Shown here: positions 10,457 to 21,731 of the stretch, in pieces
Layout: each line of letters opens with the position of its first letter
How positions within the stretch are numbered: position 1 is the first letter of the stretch
DNA from: Rhizopus sp. PT2906
Taxonomy: Eukaryota; Mucoromycota; Mucoromycetes; Mucorales; Rhizopodaceae
Assembly: GCA_025529335.1 (NCBI GenBank)
Contig: JAMYHX010000358.1
Location: forward strand, 1-45,247
Length of the DNA: 45,247 nucleotides
Direction of reading: 5' to 3'
Notes under the pieces: model-generated
Databases searched by the model: none
Seen by the model: only the letters and a program-made list of their open reading frames with translations
What the model was told of the DNA's origin: nothing
Made by a program: the position numbers and the translations under genes

Positions 10457-12562
10457 TTACCAACCACCTGGAGCTGAGGAGTTATGAAAGACATATCTGT
10501 TTCCTTCTCCATTTCCATTAAATTGTTCTCTTTTCAGCTCTAGTTGTAAGAAATGTCCATCCTTTATCATACAACATCCACGGCACTGGTTCACGTCGAT
10601 CATGATGACACCAGGTAACTTTTTTTCTCGTCCTAAAAAGATGGTACTAGTCTGCCCTTTTGAAATTTTTCGATTGATGAGTTTCTGATTTGCGATGCTA
10701 AAGGATTCAAAGTGAAACTGTGCTGGCATCTGTGCGGTTCCTTCCTGACTTTGTGGCGGTAAGATCCTCCAGCACCAAAAGGTACCTAGCTTTTCATACT
10801 CTTGAGCCTTTTTGAGTTCTTTCTTGCTATTGGATCTCGTAAGAGCCTGTGCTGGAGCTGTAAATCCTCCTGGATGAGTAAAAGGCATGGGATCATCTCC
10901 TGAAAATGGTCTAAAGGACGGCTCCTTACGTCCTGCGCCATTGCCAAAGAGACCACTAATGAACGACAAGCCTCTCCGAAGCATGGGTTCGGGTACAACA
11001 GGAGGCTGCATACTTCTTGGTTCTGGTGCAGGTGGTAGGATGGCAGATTCAGGTTTGGCTTGAAGGGCCTCTTCTTCGTTCTTTACTTCCTGGTTTGGTT
11101 GACTTGACGGCGGTGACGGACCTTGACCTAAACCAGGATCGCCCGCGACCGGAAACGGAAACTCTGCAGCACCGGGCCAGGCATCATGTCCTGGTGATAT
11201 AAAGTTCCATAATGGAGGAGGAGGGCCTTGCATGACAGGATTAAACATCGGTAAGCCCATCATGGGCATGGGAGGGTGATGCGCAAAGTTACCGTTCGAA
11301 GGAGAGCCTGGAAAGTTTGAGCCCAAAGGTGGCCAAGGCATTGGGTGTGGCATCCTATTGTGTTGGTCACCGGGGGTCATCGGACTAGGGTTTCTTTCTT
11401 GTGGAGGCGGATGTGTATCGTAAAAGTCTCCAGGTTTGGGTGCCATGGCAGCAGCAGCGGCGGCGGCAGCGGCGGCAGCTGCTGCGCTATACATTGGATT
11501 GTTTCGATCCATTGCCGGATGCGGCATAGGTTGAGGAAAGATCATGGAAGGATGAGGTGGTAATGGTGGAGGTGGTGGTGGTGGCATGTTTTGACTATTT
11601 GAAGGAAATCCTTGAAATGACAGGCTTCTACCCATCTTTGGCCTTGGCGGTAGTGCCATGGTATCGCTCCCGCGACGTGAAAGACTGGGTCGTCTTCTGC
11701 TGGAAACATTTGGGATATCATCCTCTTCTTCATCAGATGACTCTAGAGGGCTAGTTGGAACACTGTGAACATGCTGATGCAAATACCCAGGCGAATTATA
11801 TGGACGTAGTCCAGGAGAGTGTACGAACCGATTCGGAGGGGGAAGAGGTGGCATTGATGATACAGAATTTGCTCTTCTGCGTCCGTAAGCACCCCTTGAT
11901 GATGCGCTTGCAGTGCTGTTTTGCCTTGATAGACTAGGTCGTCTTTGTTGTTGTTGTTGCTGTTGTTCGTCTTCATCCGAGCTATCCTCGTCATGAGGTA
12001 AAAACAGTTCTTGTTGCAATCGAACGGGTCTCTGTTGATTGGGCCAATTCCGACTGCGTAACCTTGTTGATGCTGACCTATGCAGAAAGGGTAAATCCAG
12101 ATACCGCAAGTGTTGTGATCTTCTACTGCGTGGGATATCATCCATCATGGGATACCATAAATGAGGGTGTCTTTCTCTGCTTGGTGGAGGAGGGGGTGGT
12201 GGTACAAGATGATGGGGATATGGATAATCTTCGTCGGCTATGAATCGAGATGATCGATGAGGTATAAAGTATTCAGGGCCATGTGGTCCATTGTGAGGAT
12301 CAAAGTCTTCCAGGTGAATATCGCGCATGGTTCTTTGTAGCTCATCATCATCTTCATCGCCGTCATCGTCTTCACCTGAAGAATACTGTTCATAAATAGG
12401 ATGTTGTCTTATCGGTCGAAATGGTTTATTTACAGGACGATTTTTCGCAAAAGTCGCTCTTTTTTGTTGAGCAGGAGAAGGACTTTGATGATATGGTTCA
12501 TCATCAGAGTAGTAATCCTCTACTCTCGTTCTTCTAGTGAATCTGCTGTTTTGGGCAGACAT
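10457..12562 (-). CDS. Large disordered protein with conserved-looking C-terminal domain
   Basis: One uninterrupted 701-codon frame, intronless. I do not recognise a family. Residues 1-590 are low complexity: acidic patches, Ser/Arg-rich stretches (RRPSLSR repeated), poly-Pro, poly-Gln, and an alanine run coded around 11448-11490. Repeated RRPSLSR and RRXS sites look like basophilic kinase targets. The last 110 residues change character (LGTFWCWRILPP ... GVIMIDVNQCRGCCMI ... RYVFHNSSAPGGW), suggesting a small beta-rich folded domain with clustered Cys. The pattern suggests a regulatory or scaffold protein with one folded module, but this is inference. Its stop is 21 bp from the MAD1 stop, so the two 3' UTRs must overlap. 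Confidence 0.8.
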   Translation of the reverse strand: MSAQNSRFTRRTRVEDYYSDDEPYHQSPSPAQQKRATFAKNRPVNKPFRPIRQHPIYEQYSSGEDDDGDEDDDELQRTMRDIHLEDFDPHNGPHGPEYFIPHRSSRFIADEDYPYPHHLVPPPPPPPSRERHPHLWYPMMDDIPRSRRSQHLRYLDLPFLHRSASTRLRSRNWPNQQRPVRLQQELFLPHDEDSSDEDEQQQQQQQRRPSLSRQNSTASASSRGAYGRRRANSVSSMPPLPPPNRFVHSPGLRPYNSPGYLHQHVHSVPTSPLESSDEEEDDIPNVSSRRRPSLSRRGSDTMALPPRPKMGRSLSFQGFPSNSQNMPPPPPPPLPPHPSMIFPQPMPHPAMDRNNPMYSAAAAAAAAAAAAAMAPKPGDFYDTHPPPQERNPSPMTPGDQHNRMPHPMPWPPLGSNFPGSPSNGNFAHHPPMPMMGLPMFNPVMQGPPPPLWNFISPGHDAWPGAAEFPFPVAGDPGLGQGPSPPSSQPNQEVKNEEEALQAKPESAILPPAPEPRSMQPPVVPEPMLRRGLSFISGLFGNGAGRKEPSFRPFSGDDPMPFTHPGGFTAPAQALTRSNSKKELKKAQEYEKLGTFWCWRILPPQSQEGTAQMPAQFHFESFSIANQKLINRKISKGQTSTIFLGREKKLPGVIMIDVNQCRGCCMIKDGHFLQLELKREQFNGNGEGNRYVFHNSSAPGGW

Positions 12563-13113
12563 TTAGAAAAGAATAAAAGAATAAAAAGAATAAATAAAAA
12601 AGTAGATTGTTATTGTTTTTACACAAGTTTCGTTTGCATAAGCGGTAGTAATTACCATAATTAGATAAGCCATTCAAAAAGATAGTGCGTTCTGTGTATT
12701 ACTTAATCGTTATTCTATTTTTTGTTTTCACAATGAAGTTAGGATGAAGTAAGCCCCTCTCTTTTGCTTATAATTGTGTATATGAGTTCACTGGTAGAAT
12801 GTTGTCATGTCTCTTTTGTAAGGCATATCAAACATGGAACTACTTTATCAGAGCATAGTGAAGAGTTATTCTTAATATGTACATTAATCTAAACATACAT
12901 ACACATATACCCAAAGAAAGAAAGGAAATATGAAAAGGGTATGTTTTGGTATAGAGAGTAGTTCATCTGTTAGAGCTGATCAGGTCTAAAGGCTTGAGCC
13001 ATTCAAATAGAAACACCGACAAAAAGCGCCCATAAGCCACCTTTTGCCAGGTTTTTTTTTTCCTCTTCGCCGCTATCAGCTCTGTCTCTTTTTTTGTTAT
13101 AGAATAAGACACC
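12563..13113. promoter_or_regulatory. Divergent intergenic region before eIF3m
   Basis: 551 bp between the start of the minus-strand disordered-protein gene and the eIF3m start. It is AT-rich with pyrimidine tracts close to the eIF3m ATG (about 13045-13060 and 13088-13097). I see no further coding motif or RNA gene, so it is probably promoter and 5' leader for both genes. Confidence 0.5.
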
Positions 13114-14708
13114 ATGTCTACTGCTAGTAATATCTTTGTACAGGGCAGTGTTGAAGCACAGGTATATAATTTGAAGACATGCTTCCTCCTCTACTTGAGA
13201 CCTTTTTTATTTCCAATATATAGCATTCAACCATGTGTGTGTGCACTCTAGTTCAACAACATCAGCATTAAATAGAAAGCTTAAAGAGAATGGACACACA
13301 TGCGAAAAAAAAAGAGTGAAAGAGAGAGAGGAAGCAATTCAATGTGTTTGACATTTGGATTACTAATTATTTTGTCTTTTAGATTACCGATTTAGCTCTT
13401 TATATTTCCAAATTAAAGGGTGAAGAAGGGGAGAATGAAGCACCTTATGTTCAACATATTAAGGCTATTTTAGCCTCTGACAAAAAGGATACTGTATTCA
13501 CCGAGATTGCTAAAGATGCTTCTATATTTTTAACTGAAAACGATAGAGGTGAGATATTTGATATTTATCAAACAAGTACTCATTACTGTGATAGATGTCG
13601 AAGGTGCCTTCAACTTACTCTTAGTCATCATCTTGGGTTCAGCTCAAGGACAATTGTCTACAGCAGTTCAAGCATTAGTTGATACTTTAACACAAACAGA
13701 GAGCAATAAGACTGGCTTAAAGCAAAAGATGTAAGAAAGACAACACAGTGGAATATAGAGAATGCTTATCGTTATTAGCTTACTCAACTTATACAATGCT
13801 CTTCCTGGCAACTCACCTCTTCGTTACCATGCCTTTGTTGGCCTTGTTGAAGTAACTGCCCAGGCTGACGAATTAGACTCACTCTACGATCAATTAGAAC
13901 ACATTGATGCTTGGTCTACCAAGTGGGGCCTTGATCAATCCACTCAACGTGAATTGTATAGTTATCTTTTTGAAGTCTTGACAAAAGCTGGTGAAGAGTA
14001 AATACATAATACATTTAGAAAAAAAGAAAAGAGAATGTCTAATACACTATTTATAGCAAATTAGCCTTCAACTTTTTGCTAAAGAAACTCACAACCTTTG
14101 CCGAAAACGACAAGGAATCTACCGTTTTAGCCAAAGACATTGTTTTGCGTGCTGTTTCCATGGAAAACTACTATGCCTTTGAAGATCTTCTTCAGTACAA
14201 AGCTATCCAGAATTTGAAGGGCACAGAAGAATATGAACTTCTTGATGTCTTCTTAAACGGCACACTTGCTTCTTATCAAAGCTTTGCATCCAGCCACAGC
14301 AATTTGATTCAACACTCTGAAAACAACATTCACAAGATGCGTTTACTATCTCTTGCCTCTCTTGGATCAGAAAACCTTTCACGCGAATTGAAATACGCTG
14401 ATATTGCCAATAGCCTTCAAATCCCTGAAGAAGAAGTCGAAATGTGGGTGATTGATGTTATTCGAGCAGGATTAGTCGAAGCCAAGCTGGATCAATTGAA
14501 CAAGACAGTGATTGTTCACAGAAGTATCTATCGAGTCTTTGGACCAGAGCAATGGAAGAAATTGAGCACAACTTTAAGTACTTGGAAAGAAAACTTGAAT
14601 GAAATCTTGACTGTCGTCGGTAATGCTAAGTTGATTGCTGGTGGAGCGTTACAAGGAGGAGCAGCCTCTGCTATCATTGTAGAAGGTGATGCCAAGGTTA
14701 CCAATTAA
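13114..14708 (+). CDS. EIF3M: Translation initiation factor eIF3 subunit M
   Basis: PCI-domain subunit of the eIF3 complex, acting in 43S pre-initiation complex assembly. Five exons: 13114-13161, 13383-13548, 13595-13730, 13779-13997 and 14057-14708, giving 406 aa, close to the family length. The N-terminal half is helical repeat (LLNLYNALPGNSPLRY near the middle is family-typical). The C-terminal PCI winged helix is clear: YADIANSLQIPEEEVEMWV then VIDVIRAGLVEAKLDQLN and VIVHRSIYRVF. All intron phases agree. Intron 1 is 221 nt, long for this window, and purine-rich. Convergent with the ING gene, 81 bp apart. Confidence 0.95.
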
Positions 14709-14789
14709 ACAAACAGTTTATTAATTAAAAAAGGAAAAGAAGCGTCTTGATGTGTGTATGTTTGTATTTACAAAAAAGAAAGAATTGTT

Positions 14790-15887
14790 TTATACATGGG
14801 AATCCTTCCTTTTCTTCATTTTCTTTGTCAGTGGTTGAGTCAATTGACTTTGTTTACGTCTTTGTCTCATTAATCTTGCAGAACAGTCTGGACAGTACCA
14901 TGCTCCCTTGGGTGGTTCCTCTAGACCAACACATTCCATATGGAACCATTCATAAGGACAATTCTAGATACATGTTAAAACATATACATTTATATATATG
15001 TATATAACAATAACTTACTGCTCCATCGCAGGCTACCATATCACCATAAGACACTTGTTGACAAAAGCAATAGGGCCTGTCATCATTATCTGCATCATTA
15101 TCTCTTCTCATTCTCTTTTGATTTATTGGTAATCTATATTCTGTCTCTTCCTCTGACTCATTCTCCTCATCGACGTCATCCTCTAGTTGATTATCTGAAT
15201 CCATATCTAAATCCATTACCATGGAATCTATAAATAATATGTATAAAGATATAGCCTATATATGTATAATCACAACAGTACCTTGTCTTCCGTGTGGTAT
15301 TGTGTAACTGTGTAAGGGTTGAGACAGTGGCATTGCATCTGGATGATCACGATCATGTTTTTCAAGATCTTGTTTTAATTTATTTAAATGGCGATCTACC
15401 TGTTTGTGGATGAGTTGATGGATATACAAGAAGTGTAAATAAGATAATTACAAGTTTAAGGGCTTCCTCAGCCAAAGAGACTCTTTCATTTGCTAAATCT
15501 TCAAGTTTATTGTAATCATTTCTTACACGTTGAATCAGCTCAGGTTGTTCTTTTAGTATTTTCTCTCTCTTTTCAATCTCTTGAGTGAACCATTGTTTAT
15601 GGATCTTGGCTAAATCATGTTGAGCACTCTTTATCCGCTTCTCAGGTGCTTCAATAAGAGGGATTATTAGTTATTTTGTTAGTCAAATCAATTTGATAAA
15701 ACCTCTTGCTTGATCATATCTGTTTCTTATTTCTGCCCAGTGATATTGTATTTCACTCGGAAGGTTTTCCATACCTAACATAAAGTTGTTATTAGTCATT
15801 CTTTCAGTGCTTGTGTACTATTTTACTTGAAATAAACTCTTGCAAGTATCGACCAGAGTCTTCATGAATGTCAATTGGTTCGTCCAT
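14790..15887 (-). CDS. ING-family PHD-finger chromatin protein
   Basis: Histone-tail reader of the ING/Yng2/Pho23 family; such proteins bring acetyltransferase or deacetylase complexes to H3K4-methylated nucleosomes. Six exons on the minus strand: 15827-15887, 15703-15774, 15452-15648, 15282-15399, 15019-15227 and 14790-14963, giving 276 aa. The N-terminal ING domain starts with a short acidic leader, then GRYLQEFISSMENLPSEIQ, and is helical through about residue 115. An acidic linker (EEENESEEE-like, about 155-190) follows. The PHD finger has CFCQQVSYGDMVACDGANC, then WFHMECVGL and WYCPDC, completing the C4HC3 zinc ligands. A basic polybasic tail ends the protein. Which complex it belongs to (NuA4 or Rpd3 type) is not decided by sequence alone. 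Confidence 0.93.
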
Positions 15888-16127
15888 AAAATATATTTTT
15901 ATTTATTAAAGTGCGTTAAAGTGAACTTGGGTCTTACAAACACTATTAAAGATAGTCACTGTCGACTTTTTTTAATTAAAAAAGAGCAACCATAGGCCAG
16001 ATAGACAAAGTATGCCATTGATTGAGTGTCGCAGCAGACGATTTTTATAGTATGTATGTTCATGTCTCTCTTTAAATGAATACATCCACAAGCAAAAAAA
16101 AAGTTATGATGTACATTCATCAACTAG

Positions 16128-17807
16128 CTATTGATGCTTTATTTTTAATAAACCAAATCTTTTGGTAATAACAACATCCTTCAAGCCCAAGACATTAATG
16201 TCTACACTTGAACCAATGTCTATCGTCTTTAAGAACTGGCCTGATTCAATATCCATTATGATTAATTGACCCGTATTAGTTAATAGATATAAAGATGTCT
16301 GTAATATGTTGTATGCTGTATATTCTACTTTTCTATCCAATCTATGTACACATAATACACTTGCATTGCTGTCGTATGGCAATATATTGCCTAGCACAAT
16401 TCGTCTTAATCCTTCTGTATGCTTATGATTCCACCAACTGTAGAGATAGGGCATATCCTGTTGCTCATCCACTTGTTCATCTTGATCATATCTAAATGGA
16501 TCCCAATCTACTTTTAATAGATGTGATATATCCAACAGTCTGATCTCAAATGAATTATCTTGCTGAATATCGCCCACAGCTACCAGTCGTAGACCATACA
16601 CTGATAAATCTTGACAATGATCAGATTGAGGCAGAACAACCCAAGTGGACTCGAACCCCCAAGGTTGAGCATGATTAGCCCAGGGCACTGATCCTACTTT
16701 GACACCAAATCGCCAATCGTATATATTGAGTTCATTCGAATCAAAGTGTCCGGTACAGACAAGATGATTGAGTTGTGAATAATGCCGAAAATGAATCATA
16801 CAACTCACTCGTACTCCTAAGCGCACCGTGTATAATAATACTGCTGTATTTGTTTGAGTTGTCATTGTTGACGATGATGATGAAAACAAGGGATCTTGAA
16901 TGGGTTCATCCAAGTTGAATTGTATAATATGTCCATATCCAACATTGAGACGCAAGCTAGGACCAAATGCAAGCATATATATATTGTCTGGGTGATGTGG
17001 TTTATTTAAAACATTTAACCACTTGTCCACTTGAATATTGGTATCAGACGCTGAAAAAAAGAACACGTCTCTTCCCATGAATTGATATTCGTCAAGATTA
17101 TCTACGTTTGCTAGACATTCGATATGACCACTATCATGGAGCGTATAAATGATGACTGATTGCCATATATTTAATCTATCGATATCATCGTCATCTTCTT
17201 CAAATACAGCTGATCTACTGACTACCACACAAAATAATCTCACGCTCTGTTGTTTATAGCGTATAGTCTGTATGCCCATGAGTTGATAGGATAGCAAATT
17301 GTGGTGTTGATGATGACGCTGTATCTTGTACTCTCTTATTAGTTCATAAGAAGGATAATTAAAAAATAGTATTTTATATTCATCTACTGTATGTATTGAT
17401 AATCCAATAATACCTTCATGAGTCATTGGGTTCACGTCGAATACGAAAGGCTCTTGTAATTGATGACCTTTAAAGGACATTGGTTCTATATTGATATCTC
17501 TGCTCTGTTTACTTAGTTGAATCAAATATTTCTTCCAATCAATCAATGGCTGTTTATTATATCCAAATCCAATATTATATGACCAATTTGGATACATTTC
17601 TTTAAACAAGTAATACCAGAGATACAAGCTATTGGCTATCCTATCAATGATGTATGACATCTTTTTTCTCTTTTCTTGTTGCTGTTATTCTTACCTTTGA
17701 AACTTTTTACAGACATTCTCAAGTATCAACAAATCTTTTACATTTTCTATAGAATATTGAAATATGATAATCACCAACTCTTCTGGAAGAGTCTCCATTG
17801 CACTCAT
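16128..17807 (-). CDS. F-box protein with propeller-like C-terminal region
   Basis: Probable substrate receptor of an SCF ubiquitin ligase. Two exons on the minus strand: 17695-17807 and 16128-17640, giving 541 aa. The F-box lies at residues 4-40: METLPEELVIIIFQYS, then VKDLLILENVCKKFQ; the intron falls inside the conserved end of the motif and splicing joins FQ-R-IANSLYLWYYLFK, as in other fungal F-box proteins. The remaining 450 residues form repeated beta-rich blocks of about 40-50 residues (for example YDWRFGVKVGSVPW, a WD-like strand end), suggesting a degenerate WD40-type propeller that binds substrate. The target is unknown. An internal ATG at residue 4 is an alternative start. Confidence 0.82.
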
Positions 17808-18192
17808 TTGTAAAAGAAAATAAAAGAATAAAAAAAAAAGTGCTGCAAGTTACCACTGCGGGGTTTCTCTATGCTTTTGTAGCGCGGCGTCTTAAATTCT
17901 GCTTGAATGCCGTTCCTGGTCCTTGGTTGGCTTCATTCCGAGCTTCCGAATCAACCAGCCGAATCTCATAGTCGCACACACACACACCTACAGCTAGTGT
18001 TTTCTCCCTGCATAAAAAAAAAGCCTACAAGCATATCAGAAGCATTCTTGTATAAAATGAAAAAACAATTGAATAGAAATGTAGAATAACAAATTACAAA
18101 GTTTATTTTTTTAGAAAAAAAAAAAAAGAAAAGTAGTAAAACACAGTGCGATTTCTAAAGAATACGTTTCAACAAATACAAATAGATTCTTT
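17808..18192. other. Intergenic, no supported gene
   Basis: 385 bp between the F-box gene start and the end of the decarboxylase gene, both on the minus strand. It should hold the F-box promoter and the decarboxylase 3' UTR. A 60-codon open frame around 17907-18089 has no recognisable content. Poly-A tracts at about 17830 and 18115-18128 are the only notable features. Confidence 0.5.
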
Positions 18193-19014
18193 TTATTGGA
18201 CTGCTTGCTTCTTTAAAAGATCAATAGTATATTCAACTATAAAACTTGCCTCTGCCATTGCTCCTATACCTAAGAAATCATAAGTATTTACTACTAATTG
18301 ATATCTTTCTTATCAAACCTGTATCGCCACATGCTAGCTTTTTACTAATAGGCTGTACGATTTGAAACTTCAAGACAGTCGTAAGTACGTCCAAGTGTCT
18401 TGCAGTAAAAGGATGAGTCCACATGCTTGTGTTCATTGCAGGACATGCAATCACTGGCTTCATAACGTTCCAAGCTCGTAGTATGCATGTCTATCCGAAT
18501 ACTTGGTATTTTAATTTTCAATGTTTGTTTTCTATTCTTTACCAGTAAATTATCACACAAACCATTGGCTATTTTTCCCATTGTATTAGCATCTAATGGA
18601 GCAATGACCATAATGTCTGCCCAGTCTCTCAGCTAGAAATAAACATCATGAGATTATCTCTGAATATTATTCTTTATACGCCCCCTACTTGAATATGCAA
18701 AATTGGATCCGAGATTTTTTTCCAACTCTTTGTGTGTATATAATATTAATTGAAAATACATGTAATCTTTATCTCAACTTACTCCCCATTCATCTTTATC
18801 AGTATAGACTTCACAGTCAATTTCTACGTCTTTTACAAAAAAATAGGCAGCTTCAGTGAACACTACCTTGACATTCACATGAGGATACTTAAAGATTATG
18901 CTTAGTTTAATGTCATTCACAACTGAAATACCTTACTTGTTTCAATAAGCTAACAATTAAGGGTACTTTTATTGTGGCAACACTGCCAGTGGCTCCAATC
19001 AGAATGTTTGTCAT
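18193..19014 (-). CDS. Phosphopantothenoylcysteine decarboxylase
   Basis: FMN enzyme of coenzyme A synthesis, converting 4'-phosphopantothenoylcysteine to 4'-phosphopantetheine. Six exons on the minus strand: 18937-19014, 18783-18887, 18689-18727, 18543-18632, 18319-18490 and 18193-18269, giving 186 aa, the usual single-domain size. Motifs in order: ILIGATGSVATIK (phosphate loop), the active-site His in HIQLRDWADIMVIAP, TMGKIANGLCDNLLTC (flavin contact), the CPAMNTSMW motif (PxMNxxMW), and the catalytic Cys in KLACGDTGIGAMAE. All are intact, so the enzyme should be active rather than an inactive Hal3-type paralog. The 39-nt third exon carries the catalytic His. No Hal3-like acidic tail is present. 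Confidence 0.95.
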
Positions 19015-19372
19015 TAAGAGAAAATGGATTAATAATAAAAGACAGCAAGCATAAACATAAGTGAAGTCACGTGCACCTACACCAACTTGGCCTTTACAGA
19101 GATCATTTTGAAGTATTTACAATTTATTCGCCCACTGATAAAGAAAGATAACTTCAGACAACAATAACTTTTTTCAGTTACGTGTTATAAGTGCTGATCA
19201 CATTTATCTTTTCGCAAAAAGACAAAACTCATTGCCTTTTTAATAATAAAGAAAGGATTGATAATCAACTAGAGTGTTTTTGGTTTTAAATTGTGTGCTG
19301 AAGTATTTATTATTAAACAAAAAAAAAGTTTATACACATGCAAATTGAAGAAAAAAAATGCTTAAAATCTAT
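19015..19372. other. Intergenic, no supported gene
   Basis: 358 bp between the decarboxylase start and the NOP56 stop. AT-rich, with a short A run at about 19320 and no recognisable coding or RNA motif. It probably contains the decarboxylase promoter and the NOP56 3' UTR. Confidence 0.5.
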
Positions 19373-20907
19373 TTAAATCGTGCTCTTCTTTTCTTTCTTT
19401 TCCTTTTTCTCCTTCTTTTCTTTCTTATCCTTCTTCTCCTTCTTGTCCTTCTTTTCCTTCTTCTCCTTCTTGGACTTTTTAGCAGGTTGATCTTCATCTT
19501 CAATTTCTGAACGAGTTCTCTTGACACCAGCAGGCTTTTCAGTTTCTTCAATTTCTTCATCAATGTCTAATTCAGACATAACCTTTTTCATGACAGAGAC
19601 ATTCTTCTCGGGAAGAGCACCGCTATCATAGAATGCAAGACGATCTTCTACTTGCTTCTTCAAGGCCTTACCAAACTTATCAGTGGGTGTTTCAGTGAAG
19701 CAATCAATACGAGCAGCAATGGTACATTTGTTGGCAAGGTAACGAGAGATACGACCCTTGTTCTTTTGACCAGCACGACCAATGAAGGAAGAGTGATAGA
19801 TCAAACCATACTTGGGAGTGTTACCCTTTGTCTTTAATGCTCTAAAGAGAGCCTTTTCAGCACCCAAGATTTGAAGAGTAGAGGCAGGATATTTAGACAA
19901 ATTGGTCAAAGAACCAGCTTGAGAGATTAATCGAGCACCAACCATTTCACCAATCAAAGCGGCAAGATTAGGAGCAACATAGTTCATCTTGGTAATCAAG
20001 TAGTTGTGAAGGTTCTTACGGTATTCAGCAAGACTGACAACACGGTCGGCAAAGTTTTGAATGTTGATCATGTCAACGGGTGAAATGTCTGTACCCATGG
20101 ATGAACGAGCAGCGTCGAAGATTTGCTTGGCGGTAGATTCATCTCCTTCGAGAAGTTCGGCAATAGACTCCAATTTTTCTTCATTAAGTTCACCTTTGTT
20201 CTTGACAATCTTGACAAGCTTGGCATATTTATAATTGTCATTGACAATCTTGATCATTTCAGGAAAGTGCCATGAATACCATTCCTTGACACGCATAGCG
20301 AATGTGTTGATATCTTTGTCTAATTGATCCAATAAAGCAATGGCTTGAATAATCATGTTATCAGCACGATTCACATTGAACTTGACCTTGGCACGAGAAT
20401 AACTGTGACCAAGACCGAGTTGAGCCTTTTCCAGATCACCAGTCTTTAACTGACTCAATAACTTTTCTGACCAGAAACGGATACCACGAACAAGTTCTTG
20501 AACAAGTTCATCAGAGGCACATTCAACGTTAACTTCAGCCTTAATGGCACCAGCCAAGTTCTTTTCAGCAACACCTAAAACAACCTTGTTCTTCTTGCCG
20601 GCCTTGGGAAGGTTGATTTCCAAGAAAGCTTTCAAGGAAGGGTTGACGATACCTACACAGAACATGTTTAGTCTACATTAACAACCTTTTGTTTTCATTT
20701 ACCTTCAGAAACATCGTTGGCATTTTCCAAAGCATCAGCAGCGTTCTTGAAAGGAGCAAAAGACTTGAGCTTGACCATTTTGCTAAACTTGGGAAGATCT
20801 AAAATAGACTTTTGAACTGATTCCAACTTGGAACCAATTTCTTCTGATTGAAGACGTTCAAATAAAGCGTAACCTGAGGCTGTTTCAAATAAAACGTAAT
20901 TGACCAT
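19373..20907 (-). CDS. NOP56: Box C/D snoRNP core protein Nop56
   Basis: Nucleolar scaffold of box C/D snoRNPs that guide rRNA 2'-O-methylation. Two exons on the minus strand: 20703-20907 and 19373-20652, giving 494 aa, normal for the family. The N-terminal domain opens MVNYVLFETASGYALFE, with SFAPFKNAADALENANDVSEG. Next come the coiled-coil part (AQLGLGHSYSRAKVKFN, LDQLDKDINTFAMR) and the Nop domain (GARLISQAGSLTNLSKYPAS, GNTPKYGLIYHSSFIGRA, GRISRYLANKC). The tail, from about residue 440, is a long lysine/glutamate/aspartate KKE/KKD repeat typical of Nop56/Nop58; it causes open frames on both other phases. N-terminal sequence favours Nop56 over Nop58. The single intron is 50 nt, too short to host a snoRNA. 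Confidence 0.97.
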
Positions 20908-21731
20908 GGGCTACAACACAAAAAAGGACGGAGAAGAGAAGAAATAGCTGAAAGAATATTTTTTTTTTTTCTAAAACTTTTTTTTCAAAAAAAAACGTCA
21001 AACCTCTTTCCTCTCCTGTTCATGTTACACTAATATTAGCCAATCATATCGACACATTGCCTTTTCTTCAATGGCATCTCACATCATCAAGCCAGCCATC
21101 TTGTGGTCATGCCGTTGTCTAAGGCAACAATAACACGTTTATTTTGATTTATAAATGATTTAAAGTCTTGGCTTGAGTGTTTGGATAAACCAGAAGGTCA
21201 ATTCTTATTGGAATTGAAAGACATTAAGCAGTACCTCTTGACCCAAAAAGCCACACATCCATTGTCCCAGCAGAGCTTTGGAGGTGGGAATTCGTGTTGA
21301 CCGTAATTAATCTTTTTTAACCCACATGACAACGTTTATGATGCTATTAAAAGTCATATTACGGAAAAGATAAAGGTTTACGTCTCGCTTCTCTTTTAAC
21401 ACATATATAGATAGTTGAGACCTAAGCTTAGTGAATAATTACCTTAAAGAGAGCCATATAGTAACAAAAAACATTGACTTCTGAGCTTGTATATATATAC
21501 ATATATATATATATGAAAGATGTACACTAGTTTGTGTAAACATGGCTCATTATTAATTGTGTTCTTTATGATCAATAAGAAGGCGGACATTGTTCTGATA
21601 TGAGATAATGATGATACAGCTATTTAACCTAAAACGAGACGTCAGTCATCTTGTTAATACCTTTTAACCGTCTAATTTTTTTGTCTTCAACCTGTCTCGT
21701 GTTTTAGGTTAAAAACCTGTAGATCATCATT
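20908..21731. other. Divergent intergenic region with small open remnant and inverted repeat
   Basis: Between the NOP56 start and the zinc-ribbon gene. T- and A-tracts at 20960-20995 are the likely NOP56 promoter. At about 21143-21299 there is a plus-strand open stretch of about 50 codons (includes KSWLECLDKPEGQFLLEL and HPLSQQSFGGG) with no start codon, which looks like a fragment of a lost gene. An AT microsatellite sits at about 21488-21516. The inverted repeat at 21608-21730 is listed separately. Confidence 0.5.
21608..21730. repeat. Imperfect inverted repeat (about 33-37 bp arms)
   Basis: Left arm 21608-21640 and right arm 21694-21730 are imperfect reverse complements; both contain the shared core TTAACCTAAAAC and an outer ATGATGAT block. 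The spacer is about 53 bp. The right arm ends just before the ATG of the zinc-ribbon gene. It could be a small foldback or MITE-like element, or a hairpin in the leader transcript. Confidence 0.7.

Noticed and set aside
16643..16690. Sequence like an antisense tRNA B box (ctcgaaccccc)
   Set aside because: It is inside the F-box gene coding sequence and no matching A box or cloverleaf arms are present.
19369..19563. Basic Arg/Lys-only frame opposite phase to NOP56 tail
   Set aside because: Shadow of the lysine/glutamate repeat in NOP56.
20653..20702. snoRNA hosted in the NOP56 intron
   Set aside because: The intron is only 50 nt and has no C or D box pair.
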